This document shows, one piece after another, positions 30,330 to 32,520 of a stretch of 32,520 nt of DNA (positions are counted from its first letter, which is position 1; every line of letters starts with the position of its first letter). Below the pieces are notes generated by a model. It was not told where the DNA came from. It saw only the letters and a program-made list of their open reading frames with translations, and did not search any database. Made by a program: the position numbers and the translations under genes. Where the stretch lies: contig JBBQER010000043.1 in NCBI GenBank assembly GCA_038320885.1, forward strand, positions 1-32,520, written 5' to 3'. The DNA comes from JBBQER01 sp038320885. Its GTDB lineage: Bacteria; Actinomycetota; Acidimicrobiia; IMCC26256; PALSA-610.

Positions 30330-30336
30330 CTGCGCC

Positions 30337-31455
30337 GTGCTCACGCCCTTCGACGACTATCCGATCCACCAGACCCCGCTGCCGCTCGCGCATACCGCGA
30401 GCGCCGATCCGAACCACTACGACCGCTTCTGGTTCAACGGCTACACCGAAGACTTCTACTTCGCGGCGGGCATGGCGGTGTACCCGAACCGCGGCATCAT
30501 CGACGGTGCGTTCGCGGTCGTGCACAACGGCGTGCAGCGCTCGGTGTTCGCGTCGGGCCGCATCCCCGAGGACCGGTCGCAGACGCGCATCGGGCCGCTG
30601 ACGATCGACGTGGTCGAGCCGTTGCGGGTCACCCGGGTGCGGGCGGATGCCGCGGATCTCGGGATCGACGCCGACGTCACGTTCACGGCCCGCACGGTCG
30701 CGCTCGAGGAACCGCGCCAGATGATGAACGTCGGCACCAAGCTCGTGATGGACGCGACGCGGCTGACGCAATGGGGAACCTGGTCGGGGCACATCTCGGC
30801 CGGGGGCGCGGCGACTCCGATCGACTCGATGTACGGCACCAAGGACCGCTCGTGGGGTGTACGACCGGTCGGCGAGCCCGCGCCCGCCGCGCCCGAACGC
30901 GCGGCACCGCAGATCTTCTTCTTGTGGGCGCCGATCAACTGGGAAGACTGTTGCACGCACTTTCTCTGCTTCGAGCGCGCGAACGGCGATCGCATCATCG
31001 GCAGTCAGGCCGTCTTACAGCTCATCGGCGCCGATGAGCCCGCGTGGGGTTTCGAGGCGACCGAGCGCAAGATCGAGCACCTGGCCGACACGGTTGCGAA
31101 GGTGCGGTGGGCGCCGGGGCTGCGCCGTTCGGAGGGCGCGACGCTTCAGTTGCTGCGCCACGAGGGCGGCGACGAGATCATCGAGCTCGAGCCGCTCCTC
31201 ACCTTCCGCATGCGCGGTCTCGGGTACACGCATCCCGAATGGGGCCACGGGCGCTGGCACGGCGAGAGCGCGGTCGGGTCGGAATCGCACGCAGTCGAGG
31301 AGCTCGACAACCTCGAGCCGTGGAACATCCACATTCAACAGGTGATGCGCGCGCGTTGGGGCGACCGCGTCGGGCTCGGCGTCCTCGAACAGCTCGCCTT
31401 CGGAGAGCACCGACCGAGTGGATTGACCGGCATCCTCGACGGTTTCGCCGGGTGA
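30337..31455 (+). CDS. Uncharacterised lipocalin/CrtC-like protein with a TTA codon
   Basis: This 372-aa protein contains DRFWFNGYTEDFYFAAGMAVYPNRGIIDGAFAVVHNGVQRSVFASGR, RIGPLTIDVVEPLRVTRV, LTQWGTWSGHI, SMYGTKDRSWGVRPVG and FFLWAPINWEDCCTHFLCFE. This matches a family of actinobacterial proteins of unknown function (DUF7064/DUF7065-like, all-beta, related to hydroxyneurosporene-synthase folds) as far as I recall. Conserved Trp, Asp and Arg residues in GTKDRSWG hint at a binding pocket. No signal peptide is seen. Leu227 is encoded by TTA (31015-31017), the only in-frame TTA I noticed in the window. Start GTG 30337 is supported by TACGGT 7 nt upstream. Confidence 0.8.
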   Translation: MLTPFDDYPIHQTPLPLAHTASADPNHYDRFWFNGYTEDFYFAAGMAVYPNRGIIDGAFAVVHNGVQRSVFASGRIPEDRSQTRIGPLTIDVVEPLRVTRVRADAADLGIDADVTFTARTVALEEPRQMMNVGTKLVMDATRLTQWGTWSGHISAGGAATPIDSMYGTKDRSWGVRPVGEPAPAAPERAAPQIFFLWAPINWEDCCTHFLCFERANGDRIIGSQAVLQLIGADEPAWGFEATERKIEHLADTVAKVRWAPGLRRSEGATLQLLRHEGGDEIIELEPLLTFRMRGLGYTHPEWGHGRWHGESAVGSESHAVEELDNLEPWNIHIQQVMRARWGDRVGLGVLEQLAFGEHRPSGLTGILDGFAG

Positions 31456-31459
31456 CGAG

Positions 31460-31819
31460 TCAGACGGTGCCGGCCACGTGTGAGCTGTTCACCGTCACGC
31501 GGTAACCGTCGGGATCCGTCGCCTCGAACGCGTTGTGAATGCGACCCCGCTGGATCGGACCGACCTCGACCCCGCGTGCGGACCAGTCTTTGTGCGTCGC
31601 TTCGAGGTCTTCGACCATGAGATCGAACGGTGCGTCGCCGGGCTTCGGTTCGCCGGGCACGAGCACCAGGTGAGTCCCGCCGCGCAACTCGAGCACCGCG
31701 ACGTGAGCGTTCTCCTCGATCTCGCGCATGCCGATATCGTGCCACCACCGCGCGGAGCGGCCGACGTCACTCACTGTCAGCAGCGCGTGACCGATCCACA
31801 CCGGCGGGCGTTCCTCCAC
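31460..31819 (-). CDS. VOC (glyoxalase/bleomycin-resistance) family protein
   Basis: This 119-aa single VOC domain contains WIGHALLTVSDVGRSARWWHDIGMREI, HVAVLELRGGTHLVLVPG, FDLMVEDLEATHKDWSARGVEVGPIQ and IHNAFEATDPDGYRVTVNSSHV. Metal ligands of VOC enzymes would come from the first-strand His (GHALL) and later acidic or His positions, which are partly present. The substrate is unknown. It converges on the 372-aa gene with 4 bp between stops, and its GTG start is only 20 bp from the divergent sulfatase ATG. A weak -10-like CACACT lies 7 nt upstream. Confidence 0.9.
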   Translation of the reverse strand: MEERPPVWIGHALLTVSDVGRSARWWHDIGMREIEENAHVAVLELRGGTHLVLVPGEPKPGDAPFDLMVEDLEATHKDWSARGVEVGPIQRGRIHNAFEATDPDGYRVTVNSSHVAGTV

Positions 31820-31839
31820 GCAAGGCAGTGTGACACACG

Positions 31840-32520
31840 ATGAAGCAGCCGAACATCCTCCTCGTGGTCTCCGACCAGGAGCGTCACCGGGGTTGGCTCC
31901 CCGAGTCGGTGCGGCTGCCGTGGCGCGAGCGGCTACGCGCCGAGGGACTCGAGCTCACCAACCACTACACGCACAGCTCGCCCTGCTCGCCGTCGCGCGC
32001 CTCGTTGTTCACCGGTCGGTACATCGCTCAGCACGGCGTGGTCGACAACGTGATCATGCCCGAGCACACCGAGCTCGATCCCGGTATACCGACCATCGGC
32101 TCGATCCTGCGCGACGCGGGCTACCGATCGAGCTACATCGGGAAGTGGCACTGCTCGCAGTCGCCCACACCCGACATGACCCAGTACGGATTCGCCGACT
32201 GGGAAGGCAACGACCGGCACTTCATGGGATGGGCCGGCACCGGCGCGCACTTCGACCCGATCATCGCGTCGAACGCGGCGGCCTGGTTGCGCGCCAACGC
32301 GACAACACTCGACGAGCCGTGGTTCCTCACGGTCGCGCTCGTGAACCCGCACGACGTGATGTGGTTCCCGATCGATCAACCGGGCTACGACGAGTCGCAT
32401 CCCGACGAGGTCGCGCGCGCCCGCGCCGTGCTCGAGCACGCGAAGTGGAAGGAAGACGACGTGCTGCCGTTGTTCTCCGACCCTTACGACGAAGTGTGCG
32501 ACGAGCTTCCTCCCAACTTC
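31840..32520 (+). CDS. Sulfatase (formylglycine type), N-terminal part, 3' end outside window
   Basis: The frame from ATG 31840 runs off the window after 227 codons. It begins MKQPNILLVVSDQERHRGW, the usual sulfatase start although the common DDQ metal motif reads SDQ. It carries the sulfatase signature SPCSPSRASLFTGRY with Cys49 in CxPxR, the residue that formylglycine-generating enzyme converts. IGSILRDAGYRSSYIGKWH with the conserved Lys and His follows, then FLTVALVNPHD. It likely hydrolyses a sulfate ester, although phosphonate hydrolases and choline-sulfatase-like members share the motif. No signal peptide is seen, which suggests a cytosolic enzyme. Confidence 0.93.
   Translation, partial: MKQPNILLVVSDQERHRGWLPESVRLPWRERLRAEGLELTNHYTHSSPCSPSRASLFTGRYIAQHGVVDNVIMPEHTELDPGIPTIGSILRDAGYRSSYIGKWHCSQSPTPDMTQYGFADWEGNDRHFMGWAGTGAHFDPIIASNAAAWLRANATTLDEPWFLTVALVNPHDVMWFPIDQPGYDESHPDEVARARAVLEHAKWKEDDVLPLFSDPYDEVCDELPPNF

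Noticed and set aside
1..32520. Search for CRISPR arrays, IS elements, prophage or toxin-antitoxin pairs
   Set aside because: No regularly spaced repeats with spacers, no transposase or integrase motifs and no phage genes were seen; the only tandem array is the 13-bp one.

Overview
The window is high-GC, densely packed bacterial chromosome, most likely from an Actinomycetota of the Acidimicrobiia type. This placement is inferred from several things. The gene order mfd ... mazG ... eno-ftsB-DUF501-ppx matches the actinobacterial arrangement (M. tuberculosis Rv1020-Rv1026). Two proteins end in Thr-rich tails (TTTTTVP). A PlsC-like acyltransferase and a GalE2-like SDR pair as in Rv0502/Rv0501. 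There is an F420-type luciferase-like oxidoreductase, an EchA20-like steroid-ring hydrolase, and many genes that look leaderless.

Layout. 1-8.9 kb (+): housekeeping run with the end of Mfd, a parvulin-type lipoprotein, MazG, an SPFH protein, an HSL-type esterase, enolase, FtsB, DUF501 and Ppx/GppA. Most junctions overlap (ATGA) or are a few bases apart. 8.9-12.6 kb: a class V aminotransferase converges on oligoribonuclease (orn), which is divergent from an acyl-CoA synthetase; these last two share a compact back-to-back promoter. 12.6-16.7 kb: a dispersed repeat with a mini-ORF leads into a GNAT acetyltransferase, which converges on a leftward cluster (acyltransferase, SDR, crotonase, zinc-ribbon protein). 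16.7-19.2 kb: a small conserved-looking protein, tRNA-Leu(UAA), a decayed VOC gene, a secreted SGNH-like protein, a small CxxC protein and an NTF2-like protein. 19.2-22.9 kb (-): HAD phosphatase, histidine phosphatase and crotonase in an overlapping operon, then a citrate synthase with an N-terminal CBS pair. 22.9-24 kb (+): an AAA-less protein with two Clp N-domains and a ClpX-type zinc finger. 24-26.3 kb (-): EchA20-like hydrolase and an alkyl-DHAP-synthase-like flavoprotein. 26.5-32.5 kb: GH3 beta-glucosidase with a PA14 insert, universal stress protein, LLM oxidoreductase, an uncharacterised 372-aa protein with a rare TTA codon, a VOC protein and the start of a sulfatase.

The most unusual items are the Clp-N/ClpX-zinc-finger protein with no ATPase, the CBS-citrate synthase preceded by a five-codon overlapping leader ORF, a family of TAnnnT -10 boxes placed 6-8 nt before start codons, a LexA/SOS-box-like palindrome upstream of enolase, a dispersed hairpin repeat lying against start codons, and a duplicated fragment of the SDR gene's own start sitting just ahead of it. 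No IS element, prophage, CRISPR array or rRNA was seen.
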